A DNA stretch of 64,000 nucleotides from Protea cynaroides (GCA_028583415.1 CM053265.1:39617196-39681195); one strand, 5' to 3'; shown: positions 34,653 to 46,514, counted from the stretch's first letter. A program made the numbers and translations. The notes: generated by a model not told the origin, from the letters alone.

Positions 34653-36003
34653 ATCATGTCAGACTCCGAATTCTGTCCTTTCCTTTCCTTTCCCTTTTGT
34701 ATGTTTAGGTTGATGTATTTTGTAGGTTTACTTGATGTAAATTTTTGTATTTTATTTCTTGTAAATATATGTGTTGTAGCTTAAATGTTTACATTTCGTG
34801 TTTCCTATAAATACTCATAGCATGTTGTAAATACCCGTATGTTGTTTACATGTAAATTCTTGTATCTTGGTTTCTTGTAAATACCTATGGTTTAGTCTGT
34901 TGTAAACTCTTGTATATAACATGTTGTAAATAACTGTTGTAGTTTGTTGTAAATACATGGATGTTAGGTGGTTGTAAATACTTGTTTGTTAATTTTCATT
35001 TTTGCATCTTGCATTGCATTTGTGAGGATGAGATCAACCAAACCTCGTGGTTAGTTGGAACGGACCCATTATGAATATTTTGGGCAGCCCTCTGACGAAG
35101 CCACAACCTTGATCTAGTACCTTCGGGTATATAAAAGGATGCCCATACCTGCGACTCATTCCGTTTATACGGGTGATAGGTATATTTTGCATCCCATCAA
35201 GGTAGCCTGCCGGTCCTATAACCACCTATCATGCATCATTTGACATAGAACCTACACTTAGGTCTCTACACTAACATCATCTTGGGGTACAAGAAAGAAT
35301 AATGTTATAGACTTATGTCGTCTATCACACCCAATTCGTGATAAACGAAACATGATTTGTTCTCCTTGTTGATACACTTTCATAGATGGCTCAACACGTG
35401 GGTATGTGAAACTATGCTGATCACTCGGTATATTTTCGTCTCCCGTATGTCGTACCTTCTATGTTCGGAGTATCAACCTCGAGAGCAAACCAAGTAATTT
35501 ATCATGAATTGATTATGTGATAGAAGAACTGTCCATAGTTTTGTCCCTTCTTGGTGAACTTATTCTTGCTGATCGCTTATATTTATCTTTCAAATCAGCA
35601 TATTTTGTTCGAATTTTCTATGTCGAACCAGTTTTGTGTCTTTGGATTCTGGGACAAAAGTATAACTTGGTAATTATACATGCTGTCCATTATCCAAGGG
35701 TACAATGCCGTTGATTCAGAAAATCCGACCAAAATATATTTGATTTGACTCATACTACGAGTGAACTAACTTTGTCTGGTCAAGTCTCTTATAAATGGGC
35801 CTGTTTGTCTCTTCCAAATCCCAACCCAATTTCTCATTCTTCTAACTTATTGATTTTCCGGTTACAGTCAAGTTGTCTAAGTCACCATATCTTCAAGAGC
35901 CAGACCGTCCTGGGTTAGAAGCCCTTGTTCTAGGAGACTTTTTAGGGTTTCCTATCTTCCATCAGATCCTACACCTTCCCGAGCAGCGGCAAGTTCTAAG
36001 ACC
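34653..36003 (+). other. Leader of element B
   Basis: 1.35 kb without a convincing ORF. The first third is a degenerate tandem TTGTAAATAC repeat (see next entry). The rest is unremarkable unique sequence up to the gag ATG. Confidence 0.6.
34760..34980 (+). promoter_or_regulatory. Cluster of seven UGUANAUA (Pumilio-type) motifs
   Basis: TGTAAATA at 34760, 34826, 34876, 34925, 34948 and 34973, and TGTATATA at 34911, all sense. Two near-matches TGTAAATT also occur. UGUANAUA is the known recognition element of Pumilio/FBF RNA-binding proteins, including plant APUM proteins. Binding here is inferred only. Confidence 0.55.
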
Positions 36004-37548
36004 ATGAATCCAGACAACAATCAGAATTCCTTAGAGGCCATGGAAGCTCGAATAGCCAGAATGGAAGATATGATGATCAATCTGACTAATTTTATACAAA
36101 CTTGTCTGCCACCAACTTTACCAACTGAACAGCTAGATCAGGGCAGCAGGATGCAGACTCCTCCCCCCAATCCTTCACATGTTCCTCCACCAGCTCACGG
36201 TGCGTATAATGGGGGAGGGGGATTCCCACAGCATCCACCTCCAGCAGTAGTACAAACCAATGCAGAGACTCAGGAACTTCGGAGCAAAATAGAGCTCCTG
36301 GAGCAATCTTTGAAAGGTATGAAGGGATTTGAGAATCAGATGGTTGACACAGTGGGCCTCCTTTTCTTCCCAAAATCTCGGCTTCCGGACAAGTTTAAGT
36401 GGCAAGATGAGAAGTTTGATGGGACTGGGGATCCCCGAACCCACCTGAGGTTATTTACTGGATTGTTAAAAGGGGACAAGGACTTTACTGATGAGCAATT
36501 AGGTCAAGCCTTCCAACATTCCCTAACAGGAAGTGCCCTTCGTTGGCTAATGAACCTAAGGCCTAGCCAAATCCGGTCATGGGCAGATATTCATAATGCA
36601 TTCATCGAGCAGTATTCATACAATACCGAGATTGAGACCACTCGAAGGCAATTGGAAACTTTGGTTCAGATGCCGGGTGAGAGTTTTACTGCCTATCTTA
36701 CAAGGTTTAGAGCATTGGCTGCACAAATGTGGGACCGTCCCCCAGAGAGAGAACAGGTGGCCATGATGATGAAGGGGCTCCATAAGACGTACAAGAATTA
36801 TATTTTTGGCCAGGGCATCCTTACCTTTGAGGTTCACATTGCTGAAGCACAACAGGTGGAAGACATTATTGCTCATGGGGAAGAGCTCCCTAAAAAGAAA
36901 GAGAAAAGTACATTCGAAGCTGGCGGTAGTAGCAGCAGGAAGCCCTATTCCCCAAGACCATTCAATCCCAATCCTACCCCTGTTTCTAAGGGTGTTGTTG
37001 CAGTAGCTACCCAAGCCCCGATTGTGATCACAAGACAAGAAAATTTTGCCCCACCATACCCTTAGAAACAACCAAGACAATTCACTGACCTTGGTATGTC
37101 GAGGAAGGTGACTTTTGAGAATTTTTGCAAGGTGGGATTGTTGGCACCACATGAAGCAAAACCCTTGCCGGAAAATAAGCCGAGATGGTTTAATCCAGCA
37201 CTCTTCTATAAATACCATAATCAGGCTGGACATGATGTTGAAAACTTCCCTCGCCTGAGGCATGCCATCCAAGACCTACTCGACGACGGGAAATTTGAGG
37301 TCAGGGCAAAGCGCCCCTCTGTGACAACCAACCCATTACCTCAGCATACAGTCGGGGCCATTGAAATTGATGAAAGTCACTTTAATCCAACAAGCCTCAT
37401 TAGCCCACTGAATGGTCAAGATCATCTGCCCAGAGGACAACCACAAAGCTTTGATCAGGAGAGCGACTGTTATGTCAACATGATCGGATCAGATGAAGAG
37501 TATGAGGATGAATATGAAACTTTCATGTCGCAGCAAACAGAGGAATGA
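36004..37548 (+). pseudogene. Element B gag
   Basis: Start MNPDNNQNSLEAMEARI at 36004. N-terminal coiled-coil-like stretch, Pro-rich segment, then the Retrotrans_gag core (LPDKFKWQDEKFDGTGDP, GSALRWLMNLRPSQIRSW, FIEQYSYN, QMPGESFTAYLTRFRALA). A stop at 37063-37065 (probably CAG to TAG) lies before the nucleocapsid part, where FYKYHNQAGHDVENFPRL stands in place of a CCHC knuckle: both Cys positions that should bind zinc are replaced (Tyr and Phe). The frame then continues to a TGA at 37546-37548. Downstream blocks to 38439 are in the same frame. Confidence 0.9.
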
Positions 37549-38013
37549 GTGTCAGTTGCAGAAGAAGAGGAATATGAGATCTTCGTTCCCGGTCTTTCAG
37601 AAGATGAGATAGCTATGACAAGGGAGGAAGAATATGAAGATGAGTACGAAGCTTTGATCCCTCAATATTCAGGAAGTGAGGTGGCCGTTGTAGAAGATGA
37701 ATATGAGATTTTTGTCCCAGGATATTCAGAGGAAGCAATAGCAGGTGCAGGGATATATGATCATGAAAGCTATGCCCCATAATTTCCAAGGGAGAATGTA
37801 ATGAGAGTAGAAAAAACAAAGCCCATAATCATTTACATGTCTGACGAAGAACAAGATATTGCACAAGTAGGTGTGAATGAAGAAGAATTTGAAATCTACA
37901 TCCCTGGGAGGGAGGAGTCAGTGGCAGAAACTAGATCTGGCAAGTCATATACACCAACAACACTGAGAGCAGAAAATTTGGCACAACAAGCAAGGCAGAA
38001 AGAACAAGGATAG
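37480..38013 (+). pseudogene. Acidic EYEIFVPG repeat linker between gag and protease
   Basis: Six degenerate acidic units in one frame: EYEDEYETFMS, EEYEIFVPGLSE, EYEDEYEALIPQYS, EDEYEIFVPGYSE, EEFEIYIPGREE and a weaker one. The frame is interrupted by stops at 37546, 37780 and 38011. Between units are VAE/VVE-type spacers. Strongly negative and low-complexity; function unknown. I do not recognise it as a named domain. Confidence 0.6.
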
Positions 38014-38046
38014 GGTGGCAAGCAACCAGAGCCTGAGAATGTAGTC

Positions 38047-38620
38047 TTGAAACAGTTCCAAAAGACCCAGGCCAATATTTCCATTTGGGGTCTATTGATG
38101 GCATCGCCAGTTCACAGGGAAGCCGTTCTGAAATCACTGGCTAGCATCCAAGTCCCAATCACTACTGAACCTGACCATCTGGTCTCTTTGATTACCGGGT
38201 CTCAGGCGGTGAACTCGCCAACATTTGGGGATCTGGACCTACCACAAGAGGGCAAAAGTTACAACAAAGCCTTATACATCACAGTTGCTTGTCGGGACAA
38301 CACAATCCCTTTGGTCTTGATTGGCAATGGATCTGCTCTGAACATCTTTCCCCTTCAGACTTTCAAATACTTGGGTTTCTCGGAGTCGGATTTGACACCT
38401 CCAAAGCATGGTGTAAAAGCTTATGATAACACTAGGTGAGATGTCCTAGGTGTTCTTACTGTCGGTGTCACTATTGGGCCAACTGTCTTTGAGATTGAAT
38501 TCCAAGTGGTCGATATCCCTGCCTCGTTCAATATGCTGTTGGGAAGGCCATGGATACATGCAGCTGGAGTACTTGTCTCCTCTCTACATCAAAAGATCAA
38601 ATTTTGCACAAAGGTGTAAC
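38047..38620 (+). pseudogene. Element B aspartic protease
   Basis: The conserved Tat protease start (KSYNKALYITVACRDNTIPLVLI) is followed by GNGSALNIFP, where the catalytic Asp of the D-[N/T]-G-S motif is Gly. A TGA at 38437-38439 follows, then VLTVGVTIGPTVFEIEFQVV and the flap/LLGRPWIHAAG end. A one-base deletion near 38604 shifts the frame. Inactive on three counts. Confidence 0.85.
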
Positions 38621-39957
38621 AATTACAGTGGCAGCTGACCCAGGGGCTATCAACATGTTGGCTTCCACTAAGTCAAAAATTGGAGACGGCAGCAGTCCAA
38701 CCCTTGATGCTCGATTGAGTGGCTTCCAAATCAGTACCATCAATGCTACCATGGATCAAGAATCATCAGTAAAGCTTCCGTTTTTCTTCAAGCAATTCCT
38801 TAAGATGTCTGACTTTCCTGGAATTGGTTTGAGCAGGAACCAACAAGGGGTTGTCAATGAATTATCTGCTACTATCAATGAGCATAGGTTTGGTGTGGGA
38901 TATATTCCAAATGAAGACGATCTGAAGCTCATCAAATAGAAAAAGCGAAAGGCAGAGAGCGCTTTCATCTGGGCAGAAAAGAAGAAATACAAGAATAGTG
39001 ACCAGTTCTATAAAGCAGCAATGTCACCCAACAAGAAGGGCAATCAAGAAGTGAAGAGAGTGCAGTTTCCAGAAGTGATAACATATGGGCAGAACAATCA
39101 ACAGTTGGATTCAGTTATGGCCTGTGATTATTTGCAGTGGGGCAGCATTGATCGAGAACCAGTTTCATACTTTCAGACCCTCAATGGATATTTTGTTAAG
39201 GAAGGAGAAGACTTCCCTTTTTGTAGATTTCCAGGGCCATGGTTTGATGAGATTACTCAGAAGCGTCTCCCAGGGTTTGAAATTTTCTTTGACTGTACAC
39301 TTGACTGGGTAGAAATTGAGAGTGCTTGGAAGAAAGGTCAGATGAAAGAGCCAGTGTCTGAAGAAGAAATTGCAAGCCTCAGCAGCCTTTTTCAGGACAG
39401 CGTGATGACCCTCACCAGCGGCAACCTGAATGGAGTTCCAACCCCACAGCAATTCATTACCCCTACTATTGGAGTCCTCCCTAACTGGAGTTATCCAGAT
39501 AAGTTTATGTGTCCTAACCTGCTGCGCCAAGAAGTTGATGGTTTGGCCATGTCCGGGGCCTCGAGTCCGTTAGGGTCCCGTAGCAAGTACAGAGTCTGTC
39601 ATTGATGTTGAGTCTGTTGTCCCAGATAAGACCTCATCTGCTGTACTTCTTTTGGATGGTATTAATGAAATGACTTCTTCTGAGTATATTGCTTCTTCCA
39701 CTTCCCCTTCCCTTACTAATTCTGATTCTGATAATGATCTTTGTGATGAACCCTCACCTGAATTTTTGCAATCTCTTAAAGCTTTAAAGGAACAAAAGGC
39801 CCAACCTGTCTGTGAAGACTTTAAGATGATCAATTTGGGGACAACTGAATAGCCTCGTGAAATAAAAGTTGGCATAACTCTAAATGATCACGAGACTGCC
39901 CAGTTGTCTGTTCTATTGAAAGAATTCCAGGAAGTTTCCGCTTGGTCATAGGATGAC
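38621..39957 (+). pseudogene. Linker between protease and RT in element B
   Basis: Coding continues through GVTITVAADPGAINMLAS, KFFFKQFLKMSDFPG-like, GLSRNQQGVVNEL and a WFDEITQKRLPGFEIF segment. There is a stop at 38937-38939, a frameshift near 39590, and stops at about 39850 and 39950. Such long protease-RT spacers occur in Tat/Ogre elements, where part of the spacer is an intron in Ogre. I see no certain splice sites here. Confidence 0.65.
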
Positions 39958-41231
39958 ATGCCGGGTATTGACCCTGAAGTGGTACAACATAGAATTCCAC
40001 TTTCCCCTGGTGTGAAGCCTACCAAACAGAAGTTGAGACACCTCAGGCCCGAGTGGACATTGAAAGTTAAAGAAGATATAGAGAAGCAGCTGAATGTAGG
40101 ATTTCTTGAGGTTTGCAATTACCCTGAATGGTTAGCCAATGTGGTCATTGTACCGAAAAAGGATGGTAGGCTTCGTGTATGTGTGGATTACAGAGGTCTG
40201 AATAAGGCAAGCCCTAAGGATGATTTTCCCTTGCCTAAGATTGATATATTAGTGGACAATACTGTCGGACATGCCCTTCTATCTTTTATGGATGGCTTAT
40301 CAGGGTATAATCAAATTAAAATGGCGCTTGAGGATAAGGAGAAAACTTCTTTCATAACCGATTGGGGAACCTACTGTTATACGGTGATGCCTTTCGGTTT
40401 GAAGAATGCCGGTGCCACATACCAAAGGATGGCCACCACGGTCCTCCATGACCTGATTCATAAAGAGGTTGAAGTTTATGTTGATGATATGATAGTGAAA
40501 TCGATAAGTAGAGAGAATCATTTCCAAGCCTTGAGGGTTTTTTTTTTGAAAGAATCAAGCAGTACAACCTGAGGTTGAACCTACAAAAGTGTGCATTTGG
40601 GGTTACTGCTGGAAAAATGCTAGGGTTCATGGTCAGTCAAAGGGGGATAGAGATCGACCCATCTAAAATTAAGGCCATTACAGAAATGCCTCCACCCAAA
40701 ACTGAGAAGGAGATTAGAGGATTTCTGGGAAGAATCCAATACATCAGTCGATTCATTGCGCATTTGACGGCCACCTGCGAACCAATATTCAAATTGTTGA
40801 GGAAAGATCAGCCCAAAACTTGGAATCCACAATGCCAATTAGCCTTCGACAGAATCAAGGCATGCTTGGCGAATCCACCAATTTTGGTGCCTCCAGAACC
40901 AGGGAGACCACTGTTACTTTATTTATCCGTTCTGGAAAACTCTATGGGATCAATGATTGCACAACACGATTCAGATGGTCGGACAGAGCGGGCGATATAT
41001 TATTTGAGTAAAAAGTTCACAGGCTATGAAGCAAACTATACACCTTTGGAGAAAACTTGTGCTGCTTTAATTTGGGTTACTAAGAGGTTGAGGCATTATA
41101 TGCTCTCTTATCAGATCATCCTAATTTCACGGATGGATCCCATAAAGTATTTATTTGAGAAGCCAGCATTGACGGGAAGGCTAGCAAGATGGTTACTACT
41201 TTTGTCTGAATTTGAGATCATCTATGCCACC
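39958..41231 (+). pseudogene. Element B reverse transcriptase and first RNase H
   Basis: RT begins about MPGIDPEVVQHRIPLSPG. Motifs: VPKKDGRLRVCVDYRGLN, FMDGLSGYNQI and YVDD at 40477-40488 (all catalytic Asp kept). A frameshift occurs in a T-run at 40538-40548. The connection is GFLGRIQYISRFI, then an RNase H remnant (LYLSVLENSMGSMIAQ, in which the usual catalytic Asp position is replaced, ANYTPLEKTCAALIW, LISRMDPIKYLF). A stop at 41232-41234 ends the block. Confidence 0.92.
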
Positions 41232-41339
41232 TAGAAGGCTATCAAAGGAAGTGTCATCGCTGAGCATTTGTCTGCCCACCCGGTGGATGATTGGAAAAAT
41301 ATGGAAGATGTATTCCCAGATGAAGAGGTGGCATTTGTT

Positions 41340-41760
41340 CAAGCCCAAGAAGGAGAGGTGGACCCCTGGGTGATGTTCTTTGACGGCGCTGCAAACCATA
41401 GAGCATGTGGAGCTAGTGTCCTATTCATTAGTCCTGACGGGATGTTCGTGCCCATTTCATTCCGGCTAGACTTTGATTGCACCAATAATATGGCTGAATA
41501 TGAAGCTTGCATCATAGGATTAAGGGCAGCTTTGGCCATTGGAATTCAGAAGATGAGAGTATATGGAGATTCTTCAGTGGTGATCTTTCAGATTAGCAAA
41601 GAATGGAAGACAATGGATGAGAAATTGAAACCATACCGGCAGTATGCTGTGAGCTTGGCACAACAATTCTCGGAAATTAGCTTTGAGTTTTCTCCAAGGG
41701 ATTATAATAGATATGCCGATGCACTGGCAACTTTGGCTGCAATGATCAATTTTGAAGGTG
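41340..41760 (+). pseudogene. Element B second (archaeal-type) RNase H
   Basis: WVMFFDGAANHRACGASVL (Asp), NNMAEYEACIIGL (Glu), VYGDSSVVI (Asp) and NRYADALATLA (Asp): the acidic tetrad of a dual-RNase-H element. It lies in an open frame from 41268. This domain between RT-RH and integrase is a hallmark of the Tat lineage. Confidence 0.9.
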
Positions 41761-41769
41761 ATGAGAGAA

Positions 41770-43093
41770 TGCAACCCTTGGTGATAGAGCGAAGAACGCA
41801 ACAAGCGTACTTGGAGGAGGTGAATGCCTTAACGATAGATGGGAGACCTTGGTTAGCACCAATAGTGGATTTTATCAGAGAAAGGAAGTATCCTCCAGAA
41901 GCTTCTTCAAGGGAGAAAAAATTCGTTAGGCAGTATGCCACTCAGTTTATTTTGCATGAAAACATCTTGTACAAGAGGTCGTATGATGGTATGCAGCTGG
42001 TCTGTGTGGACGAAGAGCAAGCGCAGAATATCATAGAGCAGATCCATGAAGGGATTTGTGGACCCCACATGAATGCTCGGATGCTTGCCAAAAAAATCAT
42101 TCGCCTAGGTACTGTTGGAACACAATGGAGGTAGACTGCGTGGAATTTGAAAAGAAATGCCATAAGTGCCAGATTCATGCCAATTTGATACATGTCCCTC
42201 CATCTGAGTTGCACACACTCAGCTCTCCTTGGCCATTCTCCACTTGGGGCATTGATGTAGTAGGCAAGATCTCCCCGAAAGCATCGAATGGGCACGAGTT
42301 TATCTTAGTGGCTATAGATTACTTCACCAAATGGGTTGAAGCTCAATCTTACGCCAAGCTCACGGCAGCCAAGGTTGCCAAATTTCTGCAAGAACACATC
42401 ATATGCCGACATGGGACGCCTCATGCATTGATTTCTGATCATGGGCAACATTTTCGGGGTAAAGTGCAAGAGTTGTGTGATAGGCTTCACATTGCGAGGC
42501 ATAGGTCTTCTCCCTATCGTCCACAAACAAATGGGGCCGTTGAGGCAGCAAACAAAAATATGAAGACCATCCTTCAGAAAATGGCAGAGACAACTGCCGA
42601 TTGGGCTGACAAGTTGCCTTTTGCTTTGTGGGCTTATCGGACCTCAATTAGGACATCAACTGGGGCAACGCCTTATTCATTGGTGTATGGCATGGAGGCC
42701 GTGCTTCCAATTGAGATAGAGGTACCATCCTTGAGGGTCTTAATGGAATGTCAAGTCCCAGAAACTGAATGGCTTCGGACTAGATATGAAGAGTTGAACC
42801 TAATAGATGAAAGGCGAATCAAAGCTGTAGATAATATGAAGAAATATCAACAGAGAATTGCTACAACTTTTAATAAGAAAGTTCATCTTTGCCATTTGGA
42901 AATCGGAGATTTGGTGCTCAAAGAGCAGAGAGCTCCAGTACATGACCCCAGGGGCAAGTTCCGTCCTAATTGGAGTGGACCTTTTGTAGTGAAGGAGATC
43001 TTGCCAGGGAAGGTTGTTCGTCTCACAGATACAGATGGAAATGAGTTACAATATCTGACCAATCTTGACCAGGTGAAAAAGTACTTTGTATAA
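41770..43093 (+). pseudogene. Element B integrase
   Basis: Zinc-binding region: IHEGICGPHMNARM and CHKCQIHANL, with a one-base deletion near 42108 between them. Core: WGIDVVGKI (Asp), ISDHGQHFRGK (Asp; the usual following Asn is His) and NGAVEAANK (Glu). C-terminus: RGKFRPNWSGPFVVKEILP module, ending QVKKYFV at 43093. No chromodomain. Apart from the one frameshift it is nearly intact. Confidence 0.93.
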
Positions 43094-43850
43094 CCTCTAC
43101 ATTAAAATAAAAAAATAAAAAAAAATAAAAAAAGAAAGAAAGAAAAAAAAAGAGAAAAAAAAAATTGTTGGTTGGTTTGATGAGAGATCATTTTCGAGCC
43201 TTATAGCATGGTTGGCCTTAACATCCATTTAGGCTTACCCCTTTCACTAAATGTTGGATTCATCACTCGATCATTGTTGGAAGAGGACTTCTTTTTTTGG
43301 CATAGACTCTTTCCCCCGTCTATCAATCTGACGGTTTTCCAAGAGTCTCCATCATAAAGCCCTTCATTTCACGTCATTTATTGGCTTTTGTGATATTGCT
43401 TCTTGTGAACATGTCACTCTTTTATGTGAGTATTGGGTTTATAATCTGGCTGAAATCTCTATCTGTCACTCATCACTTTGGTGACGTCCAAAGATTTCAA
43501 TAGCCCTTGTTTTAAGCCATAAATGGTGATTCCTCAATGAATCCACCATTCTACATGATAAGCCCCTATTCTCCCCAATGGTGGACCCATATGGGCAGTT
43601 TCTTATCAGTCCACTTGGACCTCCAGCATCATGCTTGTTTAGGAATCTAGTTGATTTAGGCCCAGACAGAGTCATGTCCGTTTCGACATACCTTATGCAG
43701 CTTGTGGAGGTTTACATGGATTTTTTTTGGATGCCCTCAGTATGGTCGACATGACCCATTAGTATTCCCTAACCGTAATGTGGAGGTTGTGTCTCTTTAA
43801 GTTTGCTTTCGGTTTGGTCGAACGCTAATCATTTGTTAACTTGTGCAGAA
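43094..43850 (+). other. A-rich run and spacer after integrase in element B
   Basis: 43106-43167 is almost pure A with G and T (AAAAATAAAAAAAGAAAG type). The rest has no ORF. It ends in TTGTTAACTTGTGCAG|AA directly before the ATG at 43851, a good 3' splice-site shape. Confidence 0.6.
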
Positions 43851-44930
43851 ATGGATAAGCAATTGCAAGAGTGGGCTCGTGATATGTCCCAGAATGACAA
43901 AGGAGCTCTGGCCAATCTTGATTTAGAAGCCCTTTACCAACTTCGACATGTTAAAATCTGTCATGATCTTTTGGGGACAGCTTCCAGGTTTTGGGATCCT
44001 ACAATGCATGTGTTCAGATTTGGGAACATAGAGATATGCCCTACATACGAAGAGTTTCGTGGATGTCTTATCTTTCCTGCGCGAGAAGGGATCTTTTGCC
44101 CTCCATTGCGAGAGACTTCCGACCATGAGATCCGGGAATATTTTGGTTGGACCAAGAAGGAGGCTCTACCAATCATCAAACTTGGCAAAATCGATGTCTC
44201 AGCCATGGTCACCAAGTATGCCCACCAACAAACTTGCTCGCGTTTGGGTCGTGAGTATCGAAGGAAGGCTTTTTGTTTCTGTATGATCACAAGGTACTTG
44301 TTGAATACGCATGAGCGCCTGTACTCTCCAATCATCATTGATGTCATTAAGCATCTCCAGCAGGGTTTTGATATCATACCAACAATCCTGGCCGAGACAT
44401 TAAAGGGTTTAGACAGCTGGGCCAAGAAGGGAGGTCGTCTTCATATGGATACTCTCAACGGCTCCCCTTATCTGTTACACATATGGTTGACTGAGAAGCT
44501 AAGTCTGTTTGCGCCTTTAGAGGTTTCGGTATTTCGGCCCGTCCATTATATGAAAAGAGCCAAGAATTCAGATTTTTACAAGGAACATAACTGGCCTGAG
44601 CGATTGAGAGCCTTGAAGGTCGACGATATCACATAGAGGAGCAAGTGGATGTCAACCCCATGTCCAGTGTTGAGAAATCGAGGAAACTCATGTATACAAA
44701 TTATGGGTCTGACTCACTCATCCTTCTATGTACCATCCTTGTTGTATCGTCAATTGAACAGGTTGCCAAGTGTGGTCGGTGATATTACAGATGTCTCCCC
44801 TCCTAAGGAATTGACCAAGGATTTTGTTTGGAGCATTGCAGATGCATGGCATTATCGGGATCACCCAAGCCCAACCCTAATGACTGCAGCAGCGTCTACT
44901 GAAGAGATTGCCAGTAGCTCGGGCCCTTAG
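43851..44930 (+). pseudogene. Extra sense ORF, plant mobile-domain (DUF7745-like), in element B
   Basis: About 360 codons from ATG 43851, preferred over an upstream TTG because it follows the acceptor-like GTGCAG. The protein has LDLEALYQLRHVKICHDLL, SRFWDPTMHVFRFGNIEICP, TYEEFRGCLIFPAR, FCFCMITRYLLN, IIDVIKHLQQGFDIIPTILAE and IMGLTHSSFYVP. The motif order fits the plant mobile-domain / DUF7745 proteins often found with Ty3 elements. One stop (TAG at 44634-44636) splits it. In Tat/Athila elements an ORF after integrase may come from a spliced subgenomic RNA; here that is inferred from the acceptor. A remnant of the same ORF is at 6122-6450. Confidence 0.7.
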
Positions 44931-45213
44931 TTAGATCTATCATGGACCCATCCATATTTGGCTATTCTATCATGGGTTTTGGGAACCTAAATGTTGAAAG
45001 AAATGTAACTATTTTATTAATACCGTCTACAGAGGGTTTATTTTCTAGAGAATCATTTTAACTGAGTTCTTGACTTATTAACAGTGATTTTAATGTTCAT
45101 CAATATCAGATTTTTAAGTCTTGAGGTGCCTTGAATCTTTGTGTTTGTGCTGTCATGAGCGCACGCCCTAACTTGAGTTGATAATCTGAATTTTTGTGGT
45201 CTACGAACATCCA

Positions 45214-46425
45214 TTCCTTGGGGCACCTTGGTAGGTGATTCCATTTCTGTTTACCGTCGGTGCACTTAGTCGAGTGTACCGATTGTGTTTGTTGATGTGT
45301 TTGTCAGATACCCTGAGGGGTAATTCTGATTTTCTTTTTACCATCGGGACACTTAGTCAAGTGCTCCGATTGCGTTTGTCAGATACCCTGAGGGGTGATT
45401 CTGATCTTTATTTGCCATTGGGACACTTAGTCAAGTGCTCCGATTGTGTTTGTCAGATACCTTAAGGGGTGATTCTGATCTTTATTTGGTGTCGGAACAC
45501 TTAGTCAAGTGTTTCGATTGTGTTTGTCTTTGTGTTGTCAGACACCTTGGTAGGTGATTCTGATTTCTTTTTACCGTCGGAGTACTCAGTCAAGTGATCC
45601 GATTGTGTTCGTCAGACGCCTTGGCGGGTGTTTTGATTAGTTGTCGTCGTCAGACACCTTGGCAGGTGATCTGGTCGTTCTTCTCGAACACCTTGGCGGG
45701 TGATTCGAGCTTGTCAAAATGTCTAGTCAGATGTTTTGATTCCTTTTAGAACGCTTAGTCAAGCGCTCTAATATGATCTTTCTCTCGTCAGTGCCTAGTC
45801 AGGTATGCTGATTTCTTGATGGAACATCTAGTCAGAATGTTCTGTTTCTCATCGGAATGCTTAGTCAAGCACTCCATCTTTGCTTCTTTTTTTTTCGTCG
45901 GAACACTTAGTCAAGTGCTCCGATTAGATTCATTTTTCCTCGTCAGCGCCTAGTCAGGTATGCTGATTCCTTGATGGAACGTCTAGTCAGAATGTTCCGT
46001 TTCTCTTCGGAATGCTTAGTCAAGCACTCCATCTTTGTTTTTTTTCGTCGGAACACTTAGTCAAGTGCTTCGATTAGATTCATTTTTCCTCGTCAGCGCC
46101 TATTTAGGTATGCTGATTCCTTGATGGAACGTCTAGTCAGAATGTTCTGTTTCTCATCGGAATGCTTAGTCAAGCACTCCATTTTTTGCTCCTTTCTTCG
46201 TCGGAACACTTAGTCAAGTGCTCCGATTAGATTCATTTTTCCTCGTCAGGGCCTAGTCAGGTATGCTGATTCCTTGACGGAACATCTAGTCAGAATGTTC
46301 TGTTTCTCGTTGGAATGCTTAGTCAAGCGCTCCGATTAAATTCTTTTTTCCTCGTCAGCGCCTAGTCAGGTACGCTGATTCCTCTGATGGAACATCTAGT
46401 CAGAATGTTTTGTTTCCCCCTCTTT
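45214..46425 (+). repeat. Array of about two dozen AGTC-loop hairpins
   Basis: Repeated short inverted repeats such as CGGAACACTT-AGTC-AAGTGCTCCG, GGAATGCTT-AGTC-AAGCACTCC, CAGCGCCT-AGTC-AGGTATGCTG and GGAACATCT-AGTC-AGAATGTTC. Early ones have loop TGGT or TGGC (CACCT-TGGT-AGGTG). From about 45893 on, four kinds of hairpin form a higher-order unit of about 150 bp repeated roughly four times. It lies between the extra ORF and the polypurine tract, so in the 3' untranslated part of the genomic RNA. Confidence 0.82.
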
Positions 46426-46500
46426 TCGTTTTGTGCAATTTTCATGGACCAAAATGCAGTCTTTTCTTTTCTTCGTCCTCATTCACTTTGAATTTCGGCC

Positions 46501-46511
46501 GAAGAGGGGCA
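46501..46511 (+). other. Polypurine tract of element B
   Basis: GAAGAGGGGCA followed by TTC and then TATAAGACCC, the presumed LTR start (TG decayed to TA). Confidence 0.65.
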
Positions 46512-46514
46512 TTC

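Noticed and set aside
45235..46425. CRISPR-like array
   Set aside because: Regular repeats and spacers are absent; the units are themselves inverted repeats of varied sequence in a eukaryotic retrotransposon, and no cas genes are near.
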